A stretch of DNA of 64,000 nt from Methanosarcinaceae archaeon (GTDB lineage Archaea > Halobacteriota > Methanosarcinia > Methanosarcinales > Methanosarcinaceae). The notes under the pieces were generated by a model that was not told the origin of the DNA, ran no database searches, and saw only the letters and a list, made by a program, of their open reading frames with translations. Shown in pieces: positions 1 to 8,292 of the stretch (positions are counted from its first letter, which is position 1; every line of letters starts with the position of its first letter). Location: the NCBI GenBank assembly GCA_023544565.1, contig JAMJFS010000001.1:1-64000 (forward strand), given 5' to 3'. A program made the translations under genes and the position numbers.

Positions 1-76
1 TGCCTTTGGAAGTGAGTGCGGTAAGAGTTTCACGCTCGTCTTTGGTTAGTGTCACTATATATTTCTTTATATTCAA
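1..76 (-). CDS. IS630-type transposase, N-terminus (cut by window edge)
   Basis: Only the first 25 codons are inside the window. Read on the minus strand from a TTG at 76 the product begins LNIKKYIVTLTKDERETLTA, followed by LTSKG. This resembles the start of IS630-family transposases of Methanosarcinales, which open with an LT-x-EER-x-x-L helix before the HTH. The TTG is preceded in frame by a stop (TGA). A GTG at 55 is an alternative start. The rest of the transposase and the far inverted repeat lie outside the window, so whether the element is intact cannot be seen. Confidence 0.6.
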   Translation of the reverse strand, partial: MNIKKYIVTLTKDERETLTALTSKG

Positions 77-144
77 TCATCCCATATTGAGTGTGTGAGA
101 TATAAGATATATATTTTACGACATTATATCATTGACATGACACT

Positions 145-208
145 AGTATATAATTTATAGAATTATATAGTCTGAGTCAATCTGAGCGTCAGCGAAGATT
201 TTCTCGTT
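145..208 (+). repeat. REP-like element copy 1 (type A)
   Basis: An AT palindrome (TATATAATT-tatag-AATTATATA) is followed by a GC-richer imperfect hairpin running from GAGTCAATCTGAGCG to GATTTTCTCG. It is the same family as the copies at 3848, 24829, 40965 and 58279. It lies between the transposase edge and the V4R operon. The type A core contains AATCTGAGCGTCAGCGAAGATT-like sequence. Confidence 0.85.
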
Positions 209-303
209 AAAACAAACCATTTCAACATCTTTATATTAGTTGTATTACTTATTGTATATACACAGTTAATATAATTGATTTGATATGTTTGAGGTGTTAT
301 TAC

Positions 304-837
304 ATGGGGGAAGAAAATAGTAATAAAAAACCAATTCCTTATGTATGGCTTGATGAGGATGCAGGGCAACCCATGTTAATGGGAGAACCTTGTTTAATTC
401 TTTTTAGCGAATCGTTTGCAGCACTTCGGGATGGCGTACAAAAATTGGTTGGGGCCGGTGCCGGTGCTATTCTAATGGAAGTTGGAAAAAGTATGGGTCT
501 AAAATATGCTGAACTGACTTTCAAGCGTTTTCCGGAATTAAAATTGTTGGATATTGAAACCCAAATACATGAGATGTGTTCCATAATACTTCGTAATAGT
601 GGGTGGGGAAAAATTGACCTTTCATATTCAAGCACTGATTCGAATATGTACAAGGTACACTTATGCGGCCATCCATCCGGCCTCATAACAAAAGAATCAG
701 ATGTGCCAATGTGTCATCTTGAAGCCGGATTAATAAGTGGCGTGCTGGAGATGCTTACAGGTACCAGGAAGAACATAGTTGGTTTGTCATGTAAAAAGGA
801 TGATTCATTTTGTTTGATAGATATAAAATCACCTTAA
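304..837 (+). CDS. V4R-domain protein, first gene of sulfur operon
   Basis: The product is 177 aa. The C-terminal half fits the V4R (4-vinyl reductase) small-molecule-binding fold: conserved C137/H138, then LEAGLISGVLEML, then C163 and C170 in an SCKKDDSFC block. V4R domains act as ligand sensors or metal/hydrocarbon-binding modules. The ligand here is unknown. The ATG at 304 was preferred over an upstream TTG at 280 because GAGGTG at 291-296 sits 7 nt before it. The gene abuts a TusA gene (the stop is directly followed by ATG) and then two YeeE/YedE half-transporters, so a role in sensing or relaying reduced sulfur (or selenium) is inferred from context only. Confidence 0.75.
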   Translation: MGEENSNKKPIPYVWLDEDAGQPMLMGEPCLILFSESFAALRDGVQKLVGAGAGAILMEVGKSMGLKYAELTFKRFPELKLLDIETQIHEMCSIILRNSGWGKIDLSYSSTDSNMYKVHLCGHPSGLITKESDVPMCHLEAGLISGVLEMLTGTRKNIVGLSCKKDDSFCLIDIKSP

Positions 838-1074
838 ATGGGGAAATATAAAGTGAGTTCAGAAATAATTGATACGAGGGGTGACATTTGCCCTATACCT
901 TTATTAAAAACTATGAAGAAACTTGGCAGTATGCATAGTGGCGACATTCTTACAGTTATTAGCGATCATCCCCCAGCCAAACGTTCTATACAAATGGAAC
1001 TTAAAAAAAAGAATATTAATTTCGAATTAACCGAAAAGGGTGCAGAGTTTGAAATTAAAATTACGGTCCCTTGA
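838..1074 (+). CDS. TusA/SirA-family sulfur carrier
   Basis: A 78-aa protein of the TusA family, which carries persulfide sulfur on a conserved cysteine. The signature is visible as RGDICPIP with the sulfur-carrying Cys18 in a CPxP motif, followed by the usual L-x-x-T-x-K-x-L helix. The length is normal for the family. The start codon directly follows the stop of the V4R gene, so translation is probably coupled. Downstream YeeE/YedE genes are the usual partners of TusA-like proteins in thiosulfate or selenium-related uptake. The sulfur acceptor is unknown. Confidence 0.88.
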   Translation: MGKYKVSSEIIDTRGDICPIPLLKTMKKLGSMHSGDILTVISDHPPAKRSIQMELKKKNINFELTEKGAEFEIKITVP

Positions 1075-1102
1075 TCGTCATAAAAGCCATAAAAGATGAG
1101 TT

Positions 1103-1573
1103 ATGAGATATTTTCCACCTTGGTTTTCTGCGTTGTTATTGGCAATCTTGAACACATTTCTTTTCATCCTAATTGGTAAACCATGGGGTATTGGCGGGGG
1201 TGAAACCAAAATAGTTGCATTTATTGAAAACATTTTTTTTCCTGCACATGTATCATCAAATTTGCATTTCCAAATATTTACTCCGGAAATAAACTGGTTT
1301 GTGATGATGATCATCGGTATAATTATTGGTTCATTCATTTCAGCGAAGATCGGAAATGATTTTAAAATACGAATGCCACAGGAGCGAAAGTGGCTTGTGT
1401 ATACTTTTGTTGGAGGTATGTTGATGGGGCTGGGGGAACGTATTGGTAATGGGTGTAATGTTGGGCATATATTATCAGGTGTACCACAATTTTCGATTGG
1501 CAGTATCGTTGGTGGCGTTTTCATAGTTGTGGGAGCATATATTGGCTCAAAAATAATAGTGAGGCTGGTCTGA
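1103..1573 (+). CDS. YeeE/YedE-family transporter, N-terminal half
   Basis: A 156-aa membrane protein with about four hydrophobic segments. The hallmark GxGCNVGHxLSG motif, with Cys118, matches the Sulf_transp (YeeE/YedE) family, members of which import thiosulfate and are thought to pass sulfur between cysteines. In many organisms one polypeptide holds both halves. Here they are two genes: this gene's TGA overlaps the next gene's ATG by one base, indicating translational coupling and a heterodimer. The upstream TusA gene is the likely cytoplasmic partner. Confidence 0.82.
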   Translation: MRYFPPWFSALLLAILNTFLFILIGKPWGIGGGETKIVAFIENIFFPAHVSSNLHFQIFTPEINWFVMMIIGIIIGSFISAKIGNDFKIRMPQERKWLVYTFVGGMLMGLGERIGNGCNVGHILSGVPQFSIGSIVGGVFIVVGAYIGSKIIVRLV

Positions 1574-2094
1574 TGGATCTTACTCTTGTCGGATTATCGT
1601 TTGGAATTGTTTTTGGTGCAGTACTTCAGCGTGGTCGGTTCTGCATAGCAGCTGCAGCACGTGACCTTTTTTTAACAAAGGATACATATCTCGCAAAAGG
1701 TGTTCTCTATGCAATACTCTTTACATCTATTGGTTTTTTCCTTGCACAATCACAAGGCCTCTTGGAATTGCAAATAAAGCCTCTTGGACTTCAGAATATA
1801 ATTGGTGGATTGCTATTTGGAGTAGGAATGGTAATTGCCGGAGGGTGTGCATCAGGAGTGCTTTACCGGGCAGGAGAAGGATATATTACAGCATTTACTG
1901 CGATATTGGGTGTGCTATTTGGAATAGCAGTGTATGCGGAACTCTATGAGTATCTGATAGTTGGTTTTGTAGATTCAACAACAATTGGCACACTGACGGT
2001 ATATGGGGTGCTTGGTGTGAGTCCATGGACTCTAATTGTATTAATGAGTATAATCGCAGTTGTTGTAAAAAGTGTGTTAAAAAAACGTCATTAA
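1573..2094 (+). CDS. YeeE/YedE-family transporter, C-terminal half
   Basis: A 173-aa membrane protein, the second half of a split YeeE/YedE transporter. It has the two family cysteine motifs: QRGRFC (Cys24) near the N-terminus and AGGCASG (Cys92) in a glycine-rich membrane segment, plus about five predicted membrane helices. It overlaps the preceding half by one base. Together with V4R and TusA it forms a four-gene unit that would bring thiosulfate, or another sulfur or selenium species, into the cell and load it on TusA. The substrate is inferred from the family. Confidence 0.84.
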   Translation: MDLTLVGLSFGIVFGAVLQRGRFCIAAAARDLFLTKDTYLAKGVLYAILFTSIGFFLAQSQGLLELQIKPLGLQNIIGGLLFGVGMVIAGGCASGVLYRAGEGYITAFTAILGVLFGIAVYAELYEYLIVGFVDSTTIGTLTVYGVLGVSPWTLIVLMSIIAVVVKSVLKKRH

Positions 2095-2107
2095 CAGAAT
2101 TATTAAT

Positions 2108-2263
2108 TTAATTACTCTCATCGACGAGCCTGCTTAAAACATCATCCGGAAGTTGCTTTGCCAGATCGATCTTTTTGACGCATTGCGTTTTGATCCCTCG
2201 ACTTTTCGCTTCTTCCCTTAATGCTTTTGCACTGATGTTTTTCACAATTTCTTCAAGATCCAT
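2108..2263 (-). CDS. Small SAP-like domain protein (51 aa)
   Basis: A 51-aa protein starting MDLEEIVKNISAKALREEAK. The AKALREEAKSRGIKTQCVKKIDLAKQL stretch (positions 12-38) has the helix-loop-helix pattern of SAP/HeH DNA-binding motifs (L-x-x-x-A-K-x-x-G, then K-x-D-L). The ATG at 2263 was chosen because AAGGAG stands 7 nt upstream; a longer reading frame reaching 2353 lacks this support. It is convergent with the YeeE operon. A role in DNA binding is only an inference. Confidence 0.6.
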   Translation of the reverse strand: MDLEEIVKNISAKALREEAKSRGIKTQCVKKIDLAKQLPDDVLSRLVDESN

Positions 2264-2300
2264 TATATTGCTCCTTGAAATCTGATCGAATTTATCGTTA

Positions 2301-2564
2301 TCATATTCGGCAAAGCGGTGAATTACGATACTGTTCAAGCATGAATTTATCAAATCGCCTTAGGTACCGTGCTTGTATTTTTGAAACATACAGTATGTTA
2401 CAGCCAATCTCGATCTTTATATCGGATTCTTTAGCGGGTTTAAGTTCGATTGGTACTATTACAGGTCCACCGCACGTGGTGCAGACTCTGAAATCTTTCT
2501 TGTGTTCCATTATGTATGATTCAATCTCAGGATCGATTAAAAAACCGTTTTTTGTGCGAATCAT
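2301..2564 (-). CDS. Conserved hypothetical protein with CxxC knuckle
   Basis: An 87-aa protein (MIRTKNGFLIDPEIESYI...). It has a CTTCGG zinc-knuckle-like pair (C28, C31) and two further cysteines (C55, C85) that could complete a metal site. No family was recognised with confidence. The frame stays open upstream into the antisense of SRP19, but that extension is a shadow: the ATG at 2562-2564 sits just after a divergent promoter region shared with SRP19 (TATA-like TATATAAATA near 2590). It is followed by the 51-aa SAP protein on the same strand. Confidence 0.6.
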   Translation of the reverse strand: MIRTKNGFLIDPEIESYIMEHKKDFRVCTTCGGPVIVPIELKPAKESDIKIEIGCNILYVSKIQARYLRRFDKFMLEQYRNSPLCRI

Positions 2565-2589
2565 ATTATTGTATTTAGTCCAAGAAACT

Positions 2590-2600
2590 ATATAAATATG
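2590..2600 (+). promoter_or_regulatory. TATA box of SRP19
   Basis: TATATAAATAT lies about 50-60 nt before the SRP19 start. It is archaeal TATA-like, with an inferred transcription start near 2620. Confidence 0.45.
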
Positions 2601-2649
2601 GCTTTGGACCAACTTTAAATTAAATGAATCCCAATATGTGATTATGTTA

Positions 2650-2937
2650 ATGCGCGAAAGGGGTAAATTAGTGATATGGCCTGCATATCTTGACCTTACA
2701 AATTCAAGAAAGGATGGCAGGATACTATCAAAAAAGAACTCGATCAAAGAGCCTGAACTCGTGGAGATCGAAAAAGCCGCTGCAAAGTTGGGATTGAATC
2801 CTGAGGTAGAGGCTAATAAAGCATATCCAAAATCCTGGTGGGAAGTGAGTGGCAGGGTACTTGTTGATAAAAATGGTCCGAAAACCTTGATCGCAAAGCA
2901 AATAGCAGAAGGCATCAAACAAATACGTGCGAAGTAG
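2650..2937 (+). CDS. srp19: Signal recognition particle subunit SRP19
   Basis: A 95-aa SRP19, which binds the tips of helices 6 and 8 of SRP RNA and prepares the site for SRP54. Recognisable blocks are GKLVIWPAYLD at the start, SRKDGRILSKKNSIKEP, and KAYPKSWWEVSGRVLV, all strongly conserved in archaeal SRP19. The ATG at 2650 aligns best with the family (M-R-E-R-G-K). In-frame GTG 2638 and ATG 2644 are alternatives, and no strong ribosome binding site discriminates between them. The gene is divergent from the hypothetical CxxC protein. Confidence 0.93.
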   Translation: MRERGKLVIWPAYLDLTNSRKDGRILSKKNSIKEPELVEIEKAAAKLGLNPEVEANKAYPKSWWEVSGRVLVDKNGPKTLIAKQIAEGIKQIRAK

Positions 2938-3013
2938 ATTACATCGCTGTTGCCAATTATCTTTTTTTATATGAATTTTACAAACATTTTAACATAATAA
3001 AACGAGGAAAAAT

Positions 3014-3817
3014 ATGGAAAAAAAAGATCATGTAATTATTGTATTAGTCGGAATCACCATTTTTCTCGCAGGCATGGTATTATTTAGTCCCGGAGACAAT
3101 TCCAATAGTACACCAGTGCCACAATCTTCAGCACCATCAACACAGACACAGGTCCAATACAGATCCCTGTCTTCCGTACCATCACCTGTGGTAAACTCAG
3201 AACTTGAAGATTATTTCCCTACTGACCTTAAACTAAATGGACTTTTAGGGATCAGCGCTTTCCCCACATCTATCCATGATGATCTTGGACCGGATGCTGA
3301 CCATTATTTAAGTTCGGTAGTCTCAAGTGATGCTGTTCTCTTTATTAACTCGGATGCATCAACGAACACCTTTGTTCAGTATGAGGTATACAAATTCAAA
3401 GATGCTGCAACTGCAGCGGAATTACTTAATCTCTACAAATCAAACTGGAATGTGCAGAATTTAGTGTATTCAGGATTGAATATTTGGGCATGGAATGGTT
3501 TTATCCAACAGGGCACATCGCCATATCCTGCATCAGTTCCAGTATACTGGGATGAATCTACACAGAAAGCATTTTTACCGGTTTCACAGCAAGGCGAGGT
3601 TATAATTTCACAACTTGGTTCTAGTCTGTATTGTAATCATGGTGAGATGAATGTTGGTGAATATTTCATAATGATCGATGTGCATGCTCCAAAAAGTTCC
3701 ATTGATCAAATATCACGGGAAATATGGGAGGAAGCATTGGCTGATATCAGTGATGCACCAGCAACCGTAAGTAGTGGAGTGGTTCCCTCCGGCATTACTC
3801 CGATGTCATTAAAATAG
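3014..3817 (+). CDS. Membrane-anchored exported hypothetical protein
   Basis: A 267-aa protein with an N-terminal hydrophobic helix (residues 7-25) followed by a Ser/Thr/Pro/Gln-rich linker (about 30-60) typical of archaeal surface proteins. The globular part (about 65-265) has no motif that was recognised. It is preceded by GAGG at a normal distance. The single helix may be an uncleaved anchor or a signal peptide; no lipobox cysteine is present. A two-copy REP-like repeat follows the stop codon. Confidence 0.7.
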   Translation: MEKKDHVIIVLVGITIFLAGMVLFSPGDNSNSTPVPQSSAPSTQTQVQYRSLSSVPSPVVNSELEDYFPTDLKLNGLLGISAFPTSIHDDLGPDADHYLSSVVSSDAVLFINSDASTNTFVQYEVYKFKDAATAAELLNLYKSNWNVQNLVYSGLNIWAWNGFIQQGTSPYPASVPVYWDESTQKAFLPVSQQGEVIISQLGSSLYCNHGEMNVGEYFIMIDVHAPKSSIDQISREIWEEALADISDAPATVSSGVVPSGITPMSLK

Positions 3818-3847
3818 ACAGGATTGACATCTTGTCACTTTTTTCAT

Positions 3848-3911
3848 AGTATATAATTTATAGAATTATATAGTCCGAGTCAATCTGAGCGTCAGCGAAG
3901 ATTTTCTCGTT
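3848..3911 (+). repeat. REP-like element copy 2 (type A), tandem with copy 3
   Basis: Same layout as the copy at 145: AT palindrome, GTCCGAGTCAATCTGAGCG, then CGAAGATTTTCTCGTTG. It directly abuts the type B copy at 3912. Confidence 0.9.
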
Positions 3912-3973
3912 GTATATAATTTATAGAATTATATAGTCCGAGTTAATGCGAACGAAGTGAGCATTTTCTTGTT
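3912..3973 (+). repeat. REP-like element copy 3 (type B)
   Basis: The AT palindrome is the same as in copy 2, but the hairpin core is TTAATGCGAACGAAGTGAGCAT instead of the type A core. This shows two core variants sharing one framework. Confidence 0.9.
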
Positions 3974-3978
3974 CACAA

Positions 3979-4872
3979 CTAAAATGTAAAAATAGTTTGA
4001 AGTTCCTGTTCAAGATATGGCTGCATTGAACCTGTGTATCCGTGTGTGGGGTCTGTAATATTGTACATTGCTTTTGGCTCGCCTGCCTTATCAAAGGTTT
4101 TTTGTGCCATTTCGTATGGAATGATCGTATCATTTAATGAATGAAGCATCACTACCCGGCGCGGCGAAATCTGTCTGATATACATGTCAGGATCAATTGA
4201 TATGTAGAATGTGTATGCTTCCATGTCACCGACCCTTGCCGGATCGATTGAATCTGTGTCATATCCGCTTGTGCTGATACCAATAACACCTTTAATCGCA
4301 GGGTCTAGTGCAGTCGCGATTATAGCAAATCTTCCTCCGTTGCTTGAACCGATTATTGCGATATTGTCAGAATCAATTTCAGATTGCTTGCGCAGCACAT
4401 CTGCTGCCTTAAGTACATCATAGACCATACTGTACTCCACTGGATCCATGCCTTTTTTGAACATCTCAAGGTCGCCCTGTGGGTCGATCCCGCCAAGGTT
4501 TCGCTGGTCAAGTGCAATCGATGCATACCCCATAATTGAAATTATAGATGCGAGCCCCTGTTCATTCTCTTTTGTCACCCCTGCACCTGGCAGGAGCACT
4601 ACTGCAGGAACTTTTGTATCAGATCCCGGGATCCTCAGCAATCCATTTATGACTGTATTTTGACTTTCAAATGAGACCAATTTGAGTGTATCGCTGGTCC
4701 CCGTGTCCTCCATATCCGTGATTGAATAGACAACATCCCCGCGTTGTGGATATGAGATCAACCCCCCATCTGATATTATCCATTCACTGGGATCCGGGGT
4801 TTGCAGGATTCCGTAGACTCCTGCCAGTATTAGGAGTAATACAAAAAAGAATGCTGTTTTAGTCAGGTTCAT
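3979..4872 (-). CDS. Exported alpha/beta hydrolase
   Basis: A 297-aa serine hydrolase of the alpha/beta fold (dienelactone hydrolase/prolyl-oligopeptidase-like esterase group). Residues 7-20 form an N-terminal membrane helix or signal peptide, so the enzyme probably acts outside the cytoplasm. The catalytic triad can be read directly: nucleophile Ser177 in GSSNGG, Asp248 in HSLNDTIIP, and His277 in DPTHGYT. PGAGV (about 95-99) is the usual oxyanion-hole loop. The substrate cannot be told from sequence. It is convergent with the exported protein at 3014, separated by two REP-like repeats. Confidence 0.85.
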   Translation of the reverse strand: MNLTKTAFFFVLLLILAGVYGILQTPDPSEWIISDGGLISYPQRGDVVYSITDMEDTGTSDTLKLVSFESQNTVINGLLRIPGSDTKVPAVVLLPGAGVTKENEQGLASIISIMGYASIALDQRNLGGIDPQGDLEMFKKGMDPVEYSMVYDVLKAADVLRKQSEIDSDNIAIIGSSNGGRFAIIATALDPAIKGVIGISTSGYDTDSIDPARVGDMEAYTFYISIDPDMYIRQISPRRVVMLHSLNDTIIPYEMAQKTFDKAGEPKAMYNITDPTHGYTGSMQPYLEQELQTIFTF

Positions 4873-4922
4873 TGTTTCGGTAATTAATTACCTTAAACAC
4901 AATTCTGACCAAATAAGTTATT

Positions 4923-5093
4923 TTATGGCCAGAGGCCAAAATTTGCATTTAAAACTAATATTGCAATACCCGCAATGAGTCCAAATGCGACTACGGTTTT
5001 TGGCTCTATATGTACTGCTTTTTTATCGGCATCATAGTACCGCATAAGACCTGCGGATGACATGAGTCCATTGCCACTTGATTTTTTTGCCAT
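4923..5093 (-). CDS. secG: Preprotein translocase subunit Sec61-beta (SecG)
   Basis: A 56-aa protein starting MAKKSSGNGLMSSAGLMRYY. It is the archaeal Sec61-beta subunit of the SecYE-beta channel: a basic, glycine-rich cytoplasmic tail with SSAGLMRYYD, an I-x-P-x-x-V-V motif at about 29-35, and one C-terminal membrane helix (36-51). GGGAGG stands a few bases before the ATG. It is shorter than usual gene-calling cutoffs. It lies between the hydrolase and the MtnA-like gene on the same strand. Confidence 0.93.
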   Translation of the reverse strand: MAKKSSGNGLMSSAGLMRYYDADKKAVHIEPKTVVAFGLIAGIAILVLNANFGLWP

Positions 5094-5261
5094 TATTTCC
5101 TCCCTGTGTGATATGTGTAATAATCATTTGTTCAGTTTAATATTTGAAACAATATTGTATCTAAACATTAGTAACTTTATGGTTAATTAATCTCATTCAT
5201 GCATTATAAGGTTTAAAGGTTTGCGCCCATATTATAATTGCCGTTGCATCGATCGAAATAT

Positions 5262-6281
5262 TCACATTTTCACTTCATCGATTAAAAAAGGCGGCTCAAA
5301 AATCCCTCGCTCTGTAATTATTGCACTGATGTTCTCCATTGGTGTCGCATCAAAAGCAGGATTATACACTTCAACATCCAGTGGTGCAATTTGCACTTTT
5401 CCAAAGAACCGCAGTTCATCCGGATCACGCAATTCGATCTCAACACTGTCCTCCCAGCCCTCAAAATCAAAAGTAGATACTGGTGCCGCCACATAGAACG
5501 GAACTTCGTGTTCCTTCGCAATAACAGAATGTGTATACGTACCTATCTTGTTGAACACCGCATCCTCAGTTATTCTGTCAGCACCAACGATAACCTTATC
5601 GACCATTCCCTTACGCATCACGTGTCCTGACATCGAATCCGTGATAAGTTTTACCGGAATGTTATCCTGCATGAGTTCCCATGTCGTAATTCTGCCACCC
5701 TGATTGAGGGGGCGGGTCTCACATGCTATTACATTGATCTGTTTTCCGGCAGCAACAGCCGAGCGTATTACGCCAAGTGCAGTTCCCCAATCAACACATG
5801 CCATCCTGCCCGCATTGCAATGCGTCATCACGGTATCACCATCATCAAGCAATTTTGCGCCGTTCTCGCCCAGTTTTTTATTAATGGCAACATCTTCGTC
5901 AGCGATCTGCATTGATTCTGCAATTGTGACATCACGGATACCATCCACATCATAAGCATCCAAGACGGCGTGCATCACCCTGTTTACACCCCATGCAAGA
6001 TTAACCGCAGTCGGACGCGTGGCTTTTATAGTCGTTGCAGCAATTTCCAGATTTTTTATCAATTCTTCCATTGTATTTGCACTGCTCAAAGTCGCAGCAA
6101 GTGCCATACCAAAACCTCCTGCTGCACCAAGTGCAGGTGCGCCACGGACACGTAGGGATTTTATCGATTCGCACAGGGCACTGAGTGTTTTGCATTCGAT
6201 GATCTTGTATTCATTTGGAAGTAAGGTCTGGTCGACCATAATAACGGTATTGGATTCGTTGTCCCAGTCTATTGTTCTCAT
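5262..6281 (-). CDS. mtnA: aIF-2B-family sugar-phosphate isomerase (MtnA-like)
   Basis: A 339-aa protein of the aIF-2B/MtnA/R15P-isomerase family. The family catalytic pair is present: Cys155 in MTHCNAGRMA and Asp235 in IVGADRI, with the phosphate-binding RGAPALG at 46-52. The likely reaction is isomerisation of 5-methylthioribose 1-phosphate to the ribulose form in methionine salvage; archaeal homologues may act on related ribose phosphates. The start at 6281 (MRTIDWDN) was chosen because family members begin there; a frame extending to 6380 adds 33 unconserved residues. It is divergent from the HD-domain gene. Confidence 0.87.
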   Translation of the reverse strand: MRTIDWDNESNTVIMVDQTLLPNEYKIIECKTLSALCESIKSLRVRGAPALGAAGGFGMALAATLSSANTMEELIKNLEIAATTIKATRPTAVNLAWGVNRVMHAVLDAYDVDGIRDVTIAESMQIADEDVAINKKLGENGAKLLDDGDTVMTHCNAGRMACVDWGTALGVIRSAVAAGKQINVIACETRPLNQGGRITTWELMQDNIPVKLITDSMSGHVMRKGMVDKVIVGADRITEDAVFNKIGTYTHSVIAKEHEVPFYVAAPVSTFDFEGWEDSVEIELRDPDELRFFGKVQIAPLDVEVYNPAFDATPMENISAIITERGIFEPPFLIDEVKM

Positions 6282-6423
6282 GTTGGTCACTATCTGATTT
6301 AAGGGAGAATGTTGCATAAAAATGTATTCAATCGTTTTGTTAGAATGATTGGAACTTTGCCATAAAAGTCCATTGAACATTTCCCACCCTTATATATAAC
6401 TCTTAACTCATTATATTCCAACA

Positions 6424-8241
6424 ATGTCAATACCCATGATAATACATGATCCGGTTCATAAAACGGTCATACTAAGTGAACTGGAACAAATGCTCGTAAA
6501 CACACGCCAGGTCCAGCGATTGCGCAAGATCCAACAACTCGGGCTCGCGGACGTGGTCTATCCTGGCGCCAATCATACACGTTTTGAGCATAGCATTGGT
6601 ACAATGCATACTGCATCAATAATTGCAAATTCACTTGGACTTGAACCGGAAGAAGTGCAAAAGGTCAGGATCGCAGGATTGTTGCATGATGTCGGTCATT
6701 CTGCATTATCGCATGCTGTTGAAGGTGTACTTAAACGGAATACAAAATTTCAGCCAAGGATCGAAGGCAAAAAAGTCGTCAAGCACGAGTCATTCACAAA
6801 GAATATTATAAATAACATATTTTCGAATGAGACGAATATATGCCAGCATGTCGAATCGGAGTTCGGGGTCGATACACACATATTCTTTGATGAGATCGCA
6901 AAGATGGCAACAGGAGATGCGCATTCACTTGACCGTCCATATCTTGGTCACATCATATCAGGCGATATAGATGCAGACAGGATCGATTTCCTTTTGCGTG
7001 ATTCCTACCACACTGGTGTGTCACTCGGACTTATCGATGTTGACCAGATCGTCCAGAGTTTGATGATTAAGGACAATCGTATCGTGCTCGGAGCATCTGA
7101 GGGTTCAAGTTATGGCGAGGACATGGCACTAACCGCAGCCGAATCCATGCTTATCGCACGCGCACATCATTATACAGCGATCATACATCACCCAAAGACA
7201 CAGGCAGCGCGTGTGATGTTGCTATATGCTCTTGAAGATGCGTTGTCAAATGTAGAAGAGAACGGTGGAAAGAATGCAGTGACTGCTGCTATGATTAAGT
7301 TCTTCACAGTGTATAATGACAATGATCTGCTTGGTTTTATAAAGACAAATGGCAGTCCCAATGCTAAAAAGTTCATGACAAACATTCGTGATGGAAAAAT
7401 ATATGATCCATGTGTGAGGTTTACCCAAAAAACATTACCTCCAGTCACAAAAATGGCTCTATCGACAATTGCACGTCATGGGGTCGCAATAAAGATGTTC
7501 GAGACTGAACTTACAAAAGGGTTGGATGATGTTTTGATAGACCTGAGCGTAGCATCAGGAGTTCCAAAGAATACACGAGTTGCAATAAAAGATGATGAGT
7601 GTTTTTTCTATGACGAATCCGTACTTGCAAACGGATTGGTACGTGCAATATCACGGCAGATGTCATTGACAGCATTCGCACATCCAGATGCAGTGGTTGA
7701 TGCTGTTGAAATGGAATCAAAGATGCGGGTGCTTGTTGATGATATTTCTCCAAAACTTATCCGGTTCATTCGTGGTGAACAATATCTCCCTATAGAGGGA
7801 TTGTTACTTCTTATCTATGGCGTCCATAATATTTTTGAGGAAAAAGACAGCATCTACATTTCGATTCCCAAAATCCGCAACATCACATGGTTATATAATA
7901 CTGTGGAATTATTTAGCAAGGACGAGATATTAAAGAACCTGTTCGATTACAGTTTCCACAAAAGATATGGATTTCCTTATAGCGAAAGGTTGTTTGAGGA
8001 CCTGCAGATATTGGTTGCAATGGGTATTGTTGATGAAGATCTGCGGTATTATGAAAGTAATGAACGTTTCAAACAACGGTATGAATATGTCCTTACAAGT
8101 GATGGTGTGGAATATGCGAGTTCGCTCAAGGATTCGTATGGACGTGAGTTTTCGGCGATCATGGAATATCTGGGCATGAATAAGCATTCAATACCACGGG
8201 ATATTGTAAAAATACAAGTCAATAGATATAGCAGAAAATGA
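6424..8241 (+). CDS. HD-domain phosphohydrolase (SAMHD1/dGTPase-like), long form
   Basis: A 605-aa protein. The N-terminal part (about 1-200) is a classic HD hydrolase: H55 in RFEHSIG, H88-D89 in LLHDVGHSALSH, and the distal D in DADRIDFLLRD (183-193). Members of this group hydrolyse dNTPs or related phosphates. The family is usually about 400-450 aa. The extra C-terminal region (about 430-605) was not recognised; it ends in a winged-helix-like stretch (LFEDLQILVAMGIVDED) that could be regulatory or nucleic-acid binding. The gene stands upstream of trmI with a 51-nt gap. Confidence 0.82.
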   Translation: MSIPMIIHDPVHKTVILSELEQMLVNTRQVQRLRKIQQLGLADVVYPGANHTRFEHSIGTMHTASIIANSLGLEPEEVQKVRIAGLLHDVGHSALSHAVEGVLKRNTKFQPRIEGKKVVKHESFTKNIINNIFSNETNICQHVESEFGVDTHIFFDEIAKMATGDAHSLDRPYLGHIISGDIDADRIDFLLRDSYHTGVSLGLIDVDQIVQSLMIKDNRIVLGASEGSSYGEDMALTAAESMLIARAHHYTAIIHHPKTQAARVMLLYALEDALSNVEENGGKNAVTAAMIKFFTVYNDNDLLGFIKTNGSPNAKKFMTNIRDGKIYDPCVRFTQKTLPPVTKMALSTIARHGVAIKMFETELTKGLDDVLIDLSVASGVPKNTRVAIKDDECFFYDESVLANGLVRAISRQMSLTAFAHPDAVVDAVEMESKMRVLVDDISPKLIRFIRGEQYLPIEGLLLLIYGVHNIFEEKDSIYISIPKIRNITWLYNTVELFSKDEILKNLFDYSFHKRYGFPYSERLFEDLQILVAMGIVDEDLRYYESNERFKQRYEYVLTSDGVEYASSLKDSYGREFSAIMEYLGMNKHSIPRDIVKIQVNRYSRK

Positions 8242-8292
8242 TATGATTATAAGTATAATTTTAATTTTAATTCGAGATCAGGTTGGAAATAA

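Noticed and set aside
2565-2918. Long minus-strand extension of the CxxC protein
   Set aside because: It lies antisense to SRP19, whose sequence is conserved; the downstream ATG 2564 follows a promoter region.
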